From contig NZ_FNRA01000014.1 in assembly GCF_900107535.1 (NCBI RefSeq), positions 88,511 through 152,510 of the forward strand: a stretch of 64,000 nt of DNA, written 5' to 3'. Shown here piece after piece: positions 7,944 to 17,463 of this stretch. Source of the stretch: Pedobacter hartonius (lineage in GTDB: Bacteria > Bacteroidota > Bacteroidia > Sphingobacteriales > Sphingobacteriaceae). The first letter of the stretch is position 1. Every line of letters begins with the position of its first letter. Below the pieces are notes generated by a model. It searched no databases, was not told where the DNA came from, and was given only the letters and a program-made list of their open reading frames with translations. The position numbers were made by a program, and so were the translations under genes.

Positions 7944-9148
7944 TGGAGATTGTACAGGTAGCACTTGAAAATGAGATGGACCTTACGCTGGCCTATAAAA
8001 AGTCCATCAAGGCAGCAGAATTGCTTGGCCTTTCCATGTCTACCCAGACAGCATTTGCAACTGCCGTATCAGAAGTCTGCAGGGATATCATTGACAAAAC
8101 CCATGAAGGACTGGTAAAAATAGAAGTTCAGGGAAGTGCAGACCGCTATGATCTCGCAGCAGTGATCACCTACAGGGAAAGCGAAGGCATTGATTCCCTC
8201 AGGGAGGGACTGCAATACGCAAAAAAGCTTGTCCCTGTATTTAACCATTCCATATCAAATTCGAGGGGCTTAATAGAACTGAAGCTGAATATACCCCGCT
8301 CCTCAAAGATCAGTAAAGAAAAATTGATCGCTATTAAAAGCTATTTTGAACTTGTTGAACCCAATACGCCCTATGAGGAAGTGAGGCAACACAACGTCAA
8401 GCTGTTCCAGATCAATGAGCAATCTGAAATGGCCTTAAGGCAGGCAGAGTATTTAAATGAGCAGAAAAATGAATTTCTCTCCGTTGCCGGCCATGAATTA
8501 AAAACACCCCTGACCATTCTAAGGGCCTATACCCAAATGGCATTAAGATCTGAATGCAGCCCTGAAACCCTGGCACATCTTAAAAAAGTAGATGCACAGT
8601 CGTTAAAGCTTCAAACGATGATCCTGCAACTGCTTGATATCTCAAGAATAGAAAAAGGAATAGCAGACTACAATATTGAACTGGTAGATTTTAATATGTA
8701 TCTCAATGACATGGCTGACCTCATCCGGCAGTTGGTTCCGTCTCATGAGCTGATCATCTCACTGGACGACAGCCGCCCCGTGAACATAGATAAGCTAAGG
8801 ATGGAGCAGGTTTTTATGAATATTGTAGGAAATGCAGCGAAATACTCACCGGGCGGACAATACATCTGGCTAAATACAAGGTTCCTCAGCAATGGAGACC
8901 TGCTGATCTCTGTTAGGGATGAAGGAATAGGTATGTCTGAAGAAGAATTGCTAAAAGTATTTGAGAAGTTCTACCGCGTACAGGACGTAACAAAAGCATT
9001 CAACGGCCTCGGAATGGGCCTTTTTATCTGTTCCAAGATCATTAGTGATCATGGCGGGAAAATCTGGGTTGACAGTATTAAAGGGCAGGGATGTACTTTT
9101 TTCTTTACCATCCCCGCCCCTGTTTTCAGACTACCTAAACTGGCTTAA
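7943..9148 (+). CDS. Histidine kinase with degenerate RsbT/RsbW-like N-terminal domain
   Basis: This 401-residue soluble sensor kinase ends the stressosome operon. The C-terminal two thirds are a complete kinase: HisKA with SVAGHELKTPLTILRAY (about 172-240) and HATPase with N-box NIVGNAAKYS, G1 DEGIGM and lid GLGMGLFICSKI (about 280-395). The first roughly 135 residues look like a GHKL switch kinase (TAVSEVCRDIIDKTHEG in the N-box place), but the DxGxG nucleotide-binding motif is absent, so this part is probably a non-catalytic interaction domain. There is no transmembrane segment. No response regulator is adjacent. I infer that the stressosome controls this kinase; the partner is unknown. 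The 3' end overlaps the convergent aminopeptidase gene by 14 bases. Confidence 0.87.
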   Translation: MEIVQVALENEMDLTLAYKKSIKAAELLGLSMSTQTAFATAVSEVCRDIIDKTHEGLVKIEVQGSADRYDLAAVITYRESEGIDSLREGLQYAKKLVPVFNHSISNSRGLIELKLNIPRSSKISKEKLIAIKSYFELVEPNTPYEEVRQHNVKLFQINEQSEMALRQAEYLNEQKNEFLSVAGHELKTPLTILRAYTQMALRSECSPETLAHLKKVDAQSLKLQTMILQLLDISRIEKGIADYNIELVDFNMYLNDMADLIRQLVPSHELIISLDDSRPVNIDKLRMEQVFMNIVGNAAKYSPGGQYIWLNTRFLSNGDLLISVRDEGIGMSEEELLKVFEKFYRVQDVTKAFNGLGMGLFICSKIISDHGGKIWVDSIKGQGCTFFFTIPAPVFRLPKLA

Positions 9149-11111
9149 ACACGTTATTCTTACGGTTCACATCCGGCAGTTTTTGCTCAGGGTCCAAGAC
9201 AACTGATTTCACTTTTTTCCCGGATGCGATTTTCAGGGTATAGGTCTTATTGATCAGCCAGGTTTCTACAGGCAGCACCTGCGTATATTTGCTGTCATCA
9301 GCAAAAGTAACTTCCACCTTTACCGGCATGACCATTTTCTCCAGATTAGCCACCTTTACCTGTACCGTTCTTTTGTCTCCGTTGCCGGTATAACTTACAT
9401 CAAGGACTGCCTGGTCAAGCTTCCAGTTGTGATAGAACCAGCCTTTCCAGAACCAGGAAAGATCATCACCAGCCCCGTTTTCCATCGCATGGAAAAAATC
9501 GTACGGCGTTGGATGTTTGTAAGACCAGTCTGCAATATACTGGCGGAAGGCGTAGTCAAAACGCTCCGGGCCAAGGATCTGTTCCCGCAGCAGGATCATT
9601 CCAAAAGCGGGTTTAAAATAGGCATAGGCGTGCCTGTATTTTTCAGAGATAGCGTCTGCGGCGGTCATGATCACCGGCGCTTCGGGATCTGTGATAAAAG
9701 GAATGATCTCATCGGCAGGGTTTCCCTGTTTTTCTGCATATTCGCTATCCCTTTTTGGCGCATATTCGCCTTTGTTAAACTCATCAGAAGCGTATACATC
9801 AATAAAGGTATTAAACCCTTCATCCATCCAGGGATACCTGCGCTCGTCTGATCCAACGATCATCGGGAACCAGTTATGGCCAATTTCGTGTGCCGTCACC
9901 CAGAACAGTTCCTTTCCTTTGTCATTGATCCCGTCAAAAAGTATTCCCGGGTATTCCATCCCTCCAGCAACACCGGCTTCATTGACGGCTACTGGATAAG
10001 GATAACTGAACCATTTAGCGGAGAAATGTTCTATAGATCCTTTCAGGTATTCAGTTGACCTACCCCAGGCAGCATCCCCAGCGCTTTCTATCGGGTAAAC
10101 AGACATCGCCAGGGATTTTTTTCCTTCTGGAAGGTTAATCCTCGCGGCATCCCAGATATAAGCTCTGGACGCACCAAAGGCCACATCACGCGTATTCTTC
10201 ATCACGAAGTGCCAGGTGAGCTGACCTTTTTGAACAGGTCTTGACGTTGGGTCGTTCAGCTCTGCGGCGGTCCTGATCATGATCGTTTTATCGCTGTTGC
10301 GTGCAGCTTCCAGTCGTTTGTTCTGCAATGCGGTTAGTACTTCCTTAGGATTTTGTAGCTCGCCGGATCCGGCAACGATCATATCCCAGGGCACAGTGAT
10401 CTTATAGTCAAAGTCTCCATATTCAAGATAAAATTCGCCAGCTCCTAAAAAGGGCAGTGTATCCCATCCACGCGAATCATCGTACACACACATTCTTGGA
10501 TACCACTGGGCAATTTCAAAGATCTTTCCGTTTTTTGTTCCTGCAAAATCTGTACGGTTGCCAAAAGCGCCCGGTACGGTATATGCGTATACAATCAACA
10601 CGTTGATTTTGCCTCCGGCTGCTGCCAGAGCCTCCGGTAAGCGGATCTGCATCCTGGTATCAGTGATGACATAGTCTGCCGCCTGTTTTTTCCCGTTGAC
10701 CATGATCTGTACGGATTTGAAGTGGTTTCCGTCAGTTGTACCGTCAAAACTATATGATCCCGCGGTAAATTTTGATCGTGCATCTTTTTTATAGATTTGC
10801 TGGTCAACCTGCAGCCACAGGGAGCTCAGCACATTCGGGCTATTGTTGGTATAGGTTATATTTTCTGTTGCAGTCAGTGTATTCGCAAGGGTGTCTATCG
10901 TGGCGCTGATCTGGTAATCGGCATGATTTTGCCAGTATTTAGGACCTGGCCTTCCTTCGGCAGTGCGGAACTCATCACCCCGCTGGGTGTAGAAATTGGG
11001 TGAAAAAGCTTCGGAAGGCTGATAGATGCCGGTTAAGGGCTTGTTTTGAGCAGAGCTGTTCAAAGACAGCAACAAGCCACAGAGCGCAATACATAAGATA
11101 GGTTGTTTCAT
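9135..11111 (-). CDS. M1-family zinc aminopeptidase, secreted
   Basis: This 658-residue metallopeptidase carries a Sec signal (MKQPILCIALCGLLLSLNSS) and the M1 zinc site HEIGHNWF with the third ligand in WMDEGFNTF 18 residues downstream. The substrate-binding GxMEN-like element is GGMEYPG. An N-terminal beta-sandwich (about 30-270) precedes the catalytic domain. It is most likely periplasmic and cleaves N-terminal amino acids from peptides. It stands alone, convergent with the stressosome operon. Confidence 0.9.
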   Translation of the reverse strand: MKQPILCIALCGLLLSLNSSAQNKPLTGIYQPSEAFSPNFYTQRGDEFRTAEGRPGPKYWQNHADYQISATIDTLANTLTATENITYTNNSPNVLSSLWLQVDQQIYKKDARSKFTAGSYSFDGTTDGNHFKSVQIMVNGKKQAADYVITDTRMQIRLPEALAAAGGKINVLIVYAYTVPGAFGNRTDFAGTKNGKIFEIAQWYPRMCVYDDSRGWDTLPFLGAGEFYLEYGDFDYKITVPWDMIVAGSGELQNPKEVLTALQNKRLEAARNSDKTIMIRTAAELNDPTSRPVQKGQLTWHFVMKNTRDVAFGASRAYIWDAARINLPEGKKSLAMSVYPIESAGDAAWGRSTEYLKGSIEHFSAKWFSYPYPVAVNEAGVAGGMEYPGILFDGINDKGKELFWVTAHEIGHNWFPMIVGSDERRYPWMDEGFNTFIDVYASDEFNKGEYAPKRDSEYAEKQGNPADEIIPFITDPEAPVIMTAADAISEKYRHAYAYFKPAFGMILLREQILGPERFDYAFRQYIADWSYKHPTPYDFFHAMENGAGDDLSWFWKGWFYHNWKLDQAVLDVSYTGNGDKRTVQVKVANLEKMVMPVKVEVTFADDSKYTQVLPVETWLINKTYTLKIASGKKVKSVVLDPEQKLPDVNRKNNVFKPV

Positions 11112-11193
11112 ATTTTCAGTTCAGAACGCTAAAAGTACTGAATGAATTCCCAAATCAAAATGCTAATTTTATGAAATGTGCAAACAGAACAGG

Positions 11194-11498
11194 CTACTCT
11201 TTGTGCTTACTTCTGAAATGGACGCTCAGGAATATACTCATGAACGCTGCCCCTGCAAAAAAGAACCCCTGTAAATAAAGCGATTCAAGCAGGCTTAACG
11301 ATTTTAACAATACCAGGCCTATAAAAACATTAAACAGGGCCCACAGCACATTGGTGGTTGATGAGGAAAGCCCTACTCCCCGTGGTTTGGAAAAGGGGTA
11401 GGAAACTTATTTCCGGAGATCCCGTTTACAAAGTGAGGAACCAAATTGGCAAAAAACGTACCGGCGAAAAAGACAGACAAATATGGAGACCATGTCAT
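11194..11498 (-). pseudogene. Frameshifted small membrane protein
   Basis: From ATG 11498 the frame reads MTWSPYLSVFFAGTFFANLV...GISGNKFPTPF and then stops; shifting one base at the A-run 11391-11394 (a T-run on the coding strand) restores KPRGVGLSSSTTNVLWALFN, a second hydrophobic segment (ALFNVFIGLVLL) and a third (GFFFAGAAFMSIFLSVHF) to a stop at 11194. The restored product would be about 101 residues with three membrane spans. I believe it is a conserved small membrane protein of unknown function in this phylum. The total length, 305 bases, is one base short of a multiple of three, which fits a single-base loss or a sequencing error. Confidence 0.65.
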
Positions 11499-11581
11499 AG
11501 CTTAATAATAAATTATTTTTGATGAGGGTTACCTATTAATTCAACGACAAAAAACAGAATAAATTATGAAGCCAGCTTACC

Positions 11582-12664
11582 CTATTCTGTTAAAGCGACG
11601 ATAGCCCGTATCTTCTCATCCAGTTCTTTCGCGGCCCTGCCAAGCATGATCAGCTCATGCGGATCAGAAGTGTAGTTATTCGCCTTAAATAACTCAACGA
11701 GTCCAAGGATGGAGGCTACGGGTCTACGGAGTTCGTGCGACTGTATATGTGCGATCTGCATCAGGCACTCGTTTTGCTCAAGAATCTGCTGCTGGTGGAC
11801 CTTTTTCTCCGTGATATTGGTTGCAGTATAGGAAATACCGATGATCTGCCCTTCAGAGTTATAACCTGGGTCTAAAGTAACTGACCACCACATAATATCT
11901 TCGTTAAAGGTCACTTCCCGTTCATAATTTACCGAATCACCCCTCAACGCTTTATGATATTCAGAAATGAAATTTTTCAGCATATCCCCCTTCAGAATGT
12001 GCTTTACAGACTGGCCTGCAAAAACTTTCACCTGGAACAGCTTATCAATAAAATAGGCCATATTTTTATTAAAGGCTATCACCTCCAGATTTTTACCGAT
12101 CAGTAAATGACAGCTCCCGGCACTTTCAAAAAAAGAACGCAGTTTGATCTCCGAGTTTTTAGCCTGCAGAAATTGTTTCTTTAAGATGTCCAGGCTCAGC
12201 CCCAGTTCCATGATCTGGATCACACGCTTGGCAAGTACCTTCAAAAGGTGCTTCTGAGCGGGCGATAAATTTCTGGGCTCCGTTCCGGCGACGCAAAGGC
12301 TTCCCACATAAAGCCCGTCATGGGTCCTCAACGGAGCACCTGCATAAAACCTCACCATTGATTCAACAACAAGTTTATTATTTGAAAACCGGTCATCCTG
12401 CAGTGCATCCTCAACGATCATTACTTCCTCTCCCTCCCTGAAATACTGACAAAATGTTTCATTACTGGCCAGCTGCTCCAGCGTAGTACCCACCTTAAAT
12501 TTGATATACTGAATGTTTTTATTCATCAGCGTAATCAGCGCAATCGGTGCATCGCAAAGTTCAGATGCCAGCTGGACAATTTCCTGCATCTCTTCCTGGT
12601 GATTGACCTTAAGATCCAAAAACCGGTCAATCACACTTAAATCTTCAAATCCTTTTTCAAACAT
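11582..12664 (-). CDS. GAF-PAS protein with kinase-like DHp helix but no ATPase domain
   Basis: The 360-residue protein has a GAF domain (about 10-165), a PAS domain (about 180-300, ending in the PAC-like phrase GISYTATNITEKKVH) and a C-terminal helix pair that contains a histidine-kinase H-box (AHIQSHELRRPVASILGLV). It then stops, without any catalytic ATPase domain. A close relative lies at 27499-28584 with the same architecture and stop position (both end in RAIVxLTE), so this is a real family rather than a truncation. Possible roles are phosphotransfer or scaffolding with another kinase, or inhibition of one by dimerisation. The gene is monocistronic as far as can be seen. Confidence 0.82.
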   Translation of the reverse strand: MFEKGFEDLSVIDRFLDLKVNHQEEMQEIVQLASELCDAPIALITLMNKNIQYIKFKVGTTLEQLASNETFCQYFREGEEVMIVEDALQDDRFSNNKLVVESMVRFYAGAPLRTHDGLYVGSLCVAGTEPRNLSPAQKHLLKVLAKRVIQIMELGLSLDILKKQFLQAKNSEIKLRSFFESAGSCHLLIGKNLEVIAFNKNMAYFIDKLFQVKVFAGQSVKHILKGDMLKNFISEYHKALRGDSVNYEREVTFNEDIMWWSVTLDPGYNSEGQIIGISYTATNITEKKVHQQQILEQNECLMQIAHIQSHELRRPVASILGLVELFKANNYTSDPHELIMLGRAAKELDEKIRAIVALTE

Positions 12665-12980
12665 AATTCAAGGAATTATCGGGCGTTTTGAATATTTGGT
12701 TAGCTTAATAATAGCTATATATACTGAAAATCCTGAAAAAGGGTTTTACTTAAACGTTTTACTTTATACTAAAACATATATAACTGTTGATAAGATAACA
12801 ATTAAATCCAATACCTCCCATAAATTGTTTTCGGTTGTCAATTTATCTATGCAATCCGACCTGAGTACCCCCGCCAACCAAATCAAAAAATATAGTAAAT
12901 ACTGTAATTGATCAGTTTAAACGGTTTTTTATTTTCAAATAAAAGCCGCAAGTTTGCCTTCGCTGTTAAAATGAAAAGAA
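12665..12980. other. Intergenic region between divergent genes
   Basis: This AT-rich 316-base spacer separates the divergent GAF-PAS gene and the PLP enzyme. It must hold both promoters. The short + strand frame at 12603-12911 has no family resemblance and low-complexity composition, so I read it as noise. Confidence 0.5.
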
Positions 12981-14222
12981 ATGAACGACAAAAAAGGATT
13001 TACAACTACTATATTACACTCTGATCGTCTTCTAAAACCTGAATTTGGTGCTTTACACCAGCCAATACATACCGCTGTGACCTGGGGTTATGACGATGTA
13101 CAGGGACTGGTTAACGTATTTCAAAATAAGGCCAAAGGTTACGCCTATTCCCGTCAGGGAAATCCAACGGTAACCGCACTGGAACATAAGGTTACACAAA
13201 TGGAGCATGGAATGGCTACAGTTGCTTTTTCAACCGGTATGGCCGCAATTTCTGCTACCCTGCTTGCTTTGCTGAAAGCAGGTGATCATATTATTGCCAG
13301 TTCCTACCTTTTTGGAAATACCCGCAGTGTACTGCAAACCTATACAGATATGGGCCTCAATGTCACTTATGTAGATGCTACCTCCGTACAGGAGTTCAGG
13401 AATGCTTATCAGGAAAATACGAAAATGGTATTTGTAGAAACCATAGCCAATCCTGCAACACAGGTGGCAGATCTTGGCCCTATTGGCGATTTCTGCGAAG
13501 AAAAGGGAATTATATATGTGGTAGACAACACCATGACCTCCCCTTATATCTTCCGTCCCGTTACTGTAAAAGCCAGCCTGGTGATCAATTCACTCACCAA
13601 ATATATTGGAGGCCACGGGAATGCGCTGGGCGGAAGTGTAACGGATACTGGTTTATATAACTGGGACAAATTCCCAAATATTGCCGCGATACTTCGCGAA
13701 CAGATCCGTCCCGAAATGCTGGGTATTACCCAGATCAGGAAAAGAGGTCTGCGTGATGCCGGCGGTACCCTTTCTCCGGAAGCAGCACACAGCATTTCCG
13801 TAGGCTCAGAAACAATTGCGCTCCGCTTGGAAAGAGCATGTAATAATGCACTCGCACTGGCCCGTTTGCTGGAGGCGCACCCTATGGTGAGCAAAGTATA
13901 CTACCCTGGTCTGGAAAGCCACCCGGAGCATCAGTTGGCTGCTACAATTTTCCACCGCTTCGGCGGCCTGATGAGTTTTGCGCTCAACGACGGCGTTGAC
14001 TGCTTTGCCTTCCTTAACCGGTTGAAACTTGTGATTAAATCCAGTAATCTTGGGGATACCAGGACCTTAGCCATTCCTGTTGCCCATACCATATTTTTTG
14101 AACTGGGTGCAGAAAGACGCGCTGAAATGGGTATTCCGGACTCTATGGTACGGTTATCAGTAGGCATAGAAGACGAGGAAGATCTGCTGCAGGATTTTAA
14201 ACAGGCATTAGAAACCATATAA
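12981..14222 (+). CDS. Cys/Met-metabolism PLP enzyme (cystathionine gamma-synthase/lyase family)
   Basis: The 413-residue enzyme belongs to the trans-sulfuration fold-type I PLP family. Visible marks are AYSRQGNPTVTALEHKVTQM, the PLP phosphate region FSTGMAAISATLLALL, VVDNTMTSPYIF, and the Schiff-base lysine in NSLTKYIGGHGNALGG. The C-terminus RLSVGIEDEEDLLQDF is typical. Members act as cystathionine gamma-synthase, cystathionine gamma-lyase, methionine gamma-lyase or O-acetylhomoserine sulfhydrylase, and sequence alone does not let me choose. The neighbours are signalling genes, so context does not help. Confidence 0.9.
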   Translation: MNDKKGFTTTILHSDRLLKPEFGALHQPIHTAVTWGYDDVQGLVNVFQNKAKGYAYSRQGNPTVTALEHKVTQMEHGMATVAFSTGMAAISATLLALLKAGDHIIASSYLFGNTRSVLQTYTDMGLNVTYVDATSVQEFRNAYQENTKMVFVETIANPATQVADLGPIGDFCEEKGIIYVVDNTMTSPYIFRPVTVKASLVINSLTKYIGGHGNALGGSVTDTGLYNWDKFPNIAAILREQIRPEMLGITQIRKRGLRDAGGTLSPEAAHSISVGSETIALRLERACNNALALARLLEAHPMVSKVYYPGLESHPEHQLAATIFHRFGGLMSFALNDGVDCFAFLNRLKLVIKSSNLGDTRTLAIPVAHTIFFELGAERRAEMGIPDSMVRLSVGIEDEEDLLQDFKQALETI

Positions 14223-14293
14223 TTAATCACATCGAAGTAGAAATTTTCTAAACCTTAACAAAAATTATATCTTAGTACTCTCATAAGATATCT

Positions 14294-16897
14294 ATGACAA
14301 TCTCAAATTCAGAGCATGAACTTTTTAAGTCGCTGGTTGAGGCCTCTCCTACGCCTGCCGCAATTTATGTCGGAGCAGACATTGAGATCAGTGCGGCTAA
14401 CGATCTTATGCTGAACTTTTGGGGAAAAGATGCTTCAGTTATTGGAAAACCGATAGCTGAAGCCTTGCCCGTCCCCTCATCACAACATTTGGTTGAACTG
14501 GTACGGCAGGTATACACAAGCGGGACCACTTACCATGCCCGGGAGGAAAAGACAGATTTACTCATAGATCATCAAATCCGGTCTTTTTACTTCAGTATTA
14601 CCATTAAAGCGATAAAAAACGGGGCTGGGGTTCCAACAGGGATTATACATACCCAGACTGACATTACAGAACTGGTGCTGGCGCGGCAAAAGATTGCGGA
14701 GACAGAAGAACATCTCGCCTTTGCACTTTCTTCCGCCGGGATCGGCACCTGGGACCTGGCCCCGCTCAACAATACCATAAAATGGGATGCCCGCTGCCGT
14801 GAACTGTTTGGTTTCGCCAAAGACGGCAATGTGACTTACCAGGAGGTGCTGAACTGTATACACCCTGATGATGAGTCTTTTGTAAGAAAAGCAGTGGAAA
14901 AAGCGATCACGCCGGGAAACGAAGGACATTACGATATCCGCTACCGGACGGTCAGCCAGGATCATCAGCAAATACGCTGGCTGCATTGCAAAGGCAAAGC
15001 CTATTTTAATGAGAAGAAAATAGCCTACCGGTTTGCAGGTACTGCACAGGACATTTCTGAGGAAGTGAAAACCCGCACGCGTGAGCAGCGGCTGCTCTGC
15101 CTGGTAGAACATAATGTTGACCATATGTCAGTAGCTGATATGGAAGGCAACCTGATCTATATCAATGATGCCGGAAAGAAAATACTGGGCATTGATCCTG
15201 ACATGGATATCACTACGCTCAGTGCAAATGATTTCTACACACCCTCTGAACTTAAAAGGGTACAGGAAAACCTGATTCGGCAAATCCATGAACGCACCGG
15301 ATGGCAGGGCGTGATCAGGTTAATGAACCGCATTACCAAAGAAGAGATCCCATGCCAGGTAAACTATATCCTCATCAAGGATGTGGAAACAGGAAAGGTC
15401 ATCGGCAGAGGAGCTACCGCACGCGACCTGCGCCCGGAGATAAAAGCAAAAGCCGAATTACAGCGCTTGGGCATGATTGTCGATATCAGCGAAGATTTTA
15501 TCAATTATTGCGACATCAGCGGAAATACAATTTACCTGAATGATGCAGGGCTTAAACTCATCGGCATGGATAAAAGCAGGATGAGCTCCAGCAATCTCTA
15601 TGATTATCATTCAGAGGCGTCTGTAATTGCCATCAGCGATGTTATCATGCCGCAGTTGCTCAGCAAAGGCAAATGGTCTGGTCCCTTGGAGCTTGTACAT
15701 CAGCAGACAGGTGAGATCATCCCTATTCATAAACAGTTATTTATCATCCGCGAGGATATTACCGATACGCCTATCGCCATTGCGGGTATTGCACGGGACC
15801 TGCGCCCCGAGTTAAAGGCCGGCAAAGTGATTGACTTTAAAAACACACAACTTCACATTGCCATCAGAGAATTAGAGTTCCTGGCCAATTCCGTTCCGGT
15901 AGTGGTATGGACAAGCAACCCGCGGGGACAGTTCGACTATATTAACCAGCGCTGGTATGAACGAAGCCCTATTTCAATCAGTAAGGCCCTTGGAGATGGC
16001 TGGACAGAGATCCTGCACCCTGACGATGCTGCCCGTACCCGGGCAGCATGGCACGAATGTTTAAAAACAAGCGATCCCTTCAGGATTGAGTTCCGCATGC
16101 TTGATAAATACGGAGATTATCGCTGGTGGATGGTGCGTGCGATTGCGTTGAAGGATGATAATGACAATATCATCAAATGGTATGGATCAAATATCGACAT
16201 TACCGATCATAAAGAACTGGAACGGCAAAAGGATAACTTCCTGGGTGTAGCCAGTCACGAATTAAAGACACCTGTCACCAGTATAAAAGCCTACGCACAG
16301 GTAATGGAAATGATGTTCAGGCGCGCAGGCGACACAAAAAATGCGGAGCTGCTGGGGAAAATGGATAACCAGATCAACAGGTTAAATAACCTGATCGGTG
16401 ATCTGCTGGAAGTAACCAAGATCAACACCGGGCGCTTACAGTTCGTCATTTCGCCCTTTAACTTTAACCAGATGGTTGAAGACGTAATTGAAGAAGTGCA
16501 GCGTACTTCACTGAAACATAAGATCCAAAAGGAACTCCGCTTTGAAGGAGAAGTCACAGGTGACCGCGAGCGCATTTTCCAGGTCATCACCAACCTGCTG
16601 ACCAATGCCATAAAATATTCGCCTGATGCTAGCAGAATTATCATTTACACAGAACGAAATGAGAATGAAGTACAGCTGTGTGTACAGGATTTTGGGATAG
16701 GTATCAGAAGAGACCAGCAGGACCGGATATTTGAACAATTTTACCGCGTGAGCGGTTCCAGGGAACACACCTTTCCCGGCCTCGGCTTAGGTCTGTACAT
16801 CTCGTCAGAGATCGTAAAACATTTAAACGGAAGGATTTGGGTAAATTCCGTGGAAGGCAAAGGTTCTACATTTTGTTTTGCCTTACCCCTCCAATGA
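14294..16897 (+). CDS. Five-PAS sensor histidine kinase
   Basis: This soluble 867-residue kinase has about five tandem PAS domains (roughly 8-130, 137-262, 266-392, 395-520, 528-650), recognised by repeats such as AANDLMLNFWGKDASVIGKP, FAGTAQDISEEV, GRGATARDLRPE and GIARDLRPE, and IDITDHKELERQ. It ends in HisKA (GVASHELKTPVTSIKAYAQV) and HATPase with N-box NLLTNAIKYSP, G1 DFGIGI and lid FPGLGLGLYISS. PAS3 and PAS4 are similar to one another and look duplicated. There are no transmembrane segments, so it probably senses a cytoplasmic or small-molecule signal. Its stop overlaps the following receiver gene by 4 bases (ATGA), so the two very likely form a pair. Confidence 0.92.
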   Translation: MTISNSEHELFKSLVEASPTPAAIYVGADIEISAANDLMLNFWGKDASVIGKPIAEALPVPSSQHLVELVRQVYTSGTTYHAREEKTDLLIDHQIRSFYFSITIKAIKNGAGVPTGIIHTQTDITELVLARQKIAETEEHLAFALSSAGIGTWDLAPLNNTIKWDARCRELFGFAKDGNVTYQEVLNCIHPDDESFVRKAVEKAITPGNEGHYDIRYRTVSQDHQQIRWLHCKGKAYFNEKKIAYRFAGTAQDISEEVKTRTREQRLLCLVEHNVDHMSVADMEGNLIYINDAGKKILGIDPDMDITTLSANDFYTPSELKRVQENLIRQIHERTGWQGVIRLMNRITKEEIPCQVNYILIKDVETGKVIGRGATARDLRPEIKAKAELQRLGMIVDISEDFINYCDISGNTIYLNDAGLKLIGMDKSRMSSSNLYDYHSEASVIAISDVIMPQLLSKGKWSGPLELVHQQTGEIIPIHKQLFIIREDITDTPIAIAGIARDLRPELKAGKVIDFKNTQLHIAIRELEFLANSVPVVVWTSNPRGQFDYINQRWYERSPISISKALGDGWTEILHPDDAARTRAAWHECLKTSDPFRIEFRMLDKYGDYRWWMVRAIALKDDNDNIIKWYGSNIDITDHKELERQKDNFLGVASHELKTPVTSIKAYAQVMEMMFRRAGDTKNAELLGKMDNQINRLNNLIGDLLEVTKINTGRLQFVISPFNFNQMVEDVIEEVQRTSLKHKIQKELRFEGEVTGDRERIFQVITNLLTNAIKYSPDASRIIIYTERNENEVQLCVQDFGIGIRRDQQDRIFEQFYRVSGSREHTFPGLGLGLYISSEIVKHLNGRIWVNSVEGKGSTFCFALPLQ

Positions 16898-17274
16898 TCA
16901 TGAAGCAACAAAAAATGGAAAGTAAAAAAATATTTATCGCCGATGATGACGAGGCTATCGTAGATGCGACGTCAATGATGCTGGAAATGGTAGGCTACCA
17001 GGTCAGGCATACGCTTAACGGCGCCACCGTACAAACAGCATTGCTCGACAGGCCAGACCTGCTCCTGCTGGATATATGGATGTCCGGATTCGATGGCCGC
17101 GATATCTGCCGCAGACTGAAGGCAGATCCGGCAACCCTGAACATCCCCGTGCTGATGATCTCCGCCAGCAGGGAGATCAGGGAATCCGCACTGGAAAGCG
17201 GTGCCGATGATTTCCTGGCCAAACCATTTGATATGGATGACCTGCTCGAAAAAGTTGCAAAGCTGATCGTCTGA
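16894..17274 (+). CDS. Single-domain response regulator (receiver only)
   Basis: A CheY-like receiver of about 126 residues. The acidic pocket is IADDDEA, the phospho-accepting aspartate is in LLLLDIWMSG, the switch residue is Ser in LMISASRE, and the lysine is in FLAKPFDMDD. ATG 16894 overlaps the kinase stop (ATGA); starts at 16900 or 16915 (MESKKIFIADD) are equally good for the fold. There is no DNA-binding output, so it must act by protein contact or as a step in a relay. It is probably the partner of the five-PAS kinase. Confidence 0.87.
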   Translation: MIMKQQKMESKKIFIADDDEAIVDATSMMLEMVGYQVRHTLNGATVQTALLDRPDLLLLDIWMSGFDGRDICRRLKADPATLNIPVLMISASREIRESALESGADDFLAKPFDMDDLLEKVAKLIV

Positions 17275-17463
17275 CTGCCCGTCTTCAAAAAGCTACAACA
17301 TAAACATAGCGACTGAACACCCGCACCCGGATTTAGGTGCCCACCTGTGCTAAAAATAGTCAAAAGCAGTATTTATAGAAGTAAAATTGAAGATTCATAT
17401 CTTATTTAGGAATTGTGGCACACTTCCTGTTTAGGTAAAGAGTCTATCTGTGAAAAGCAATTT

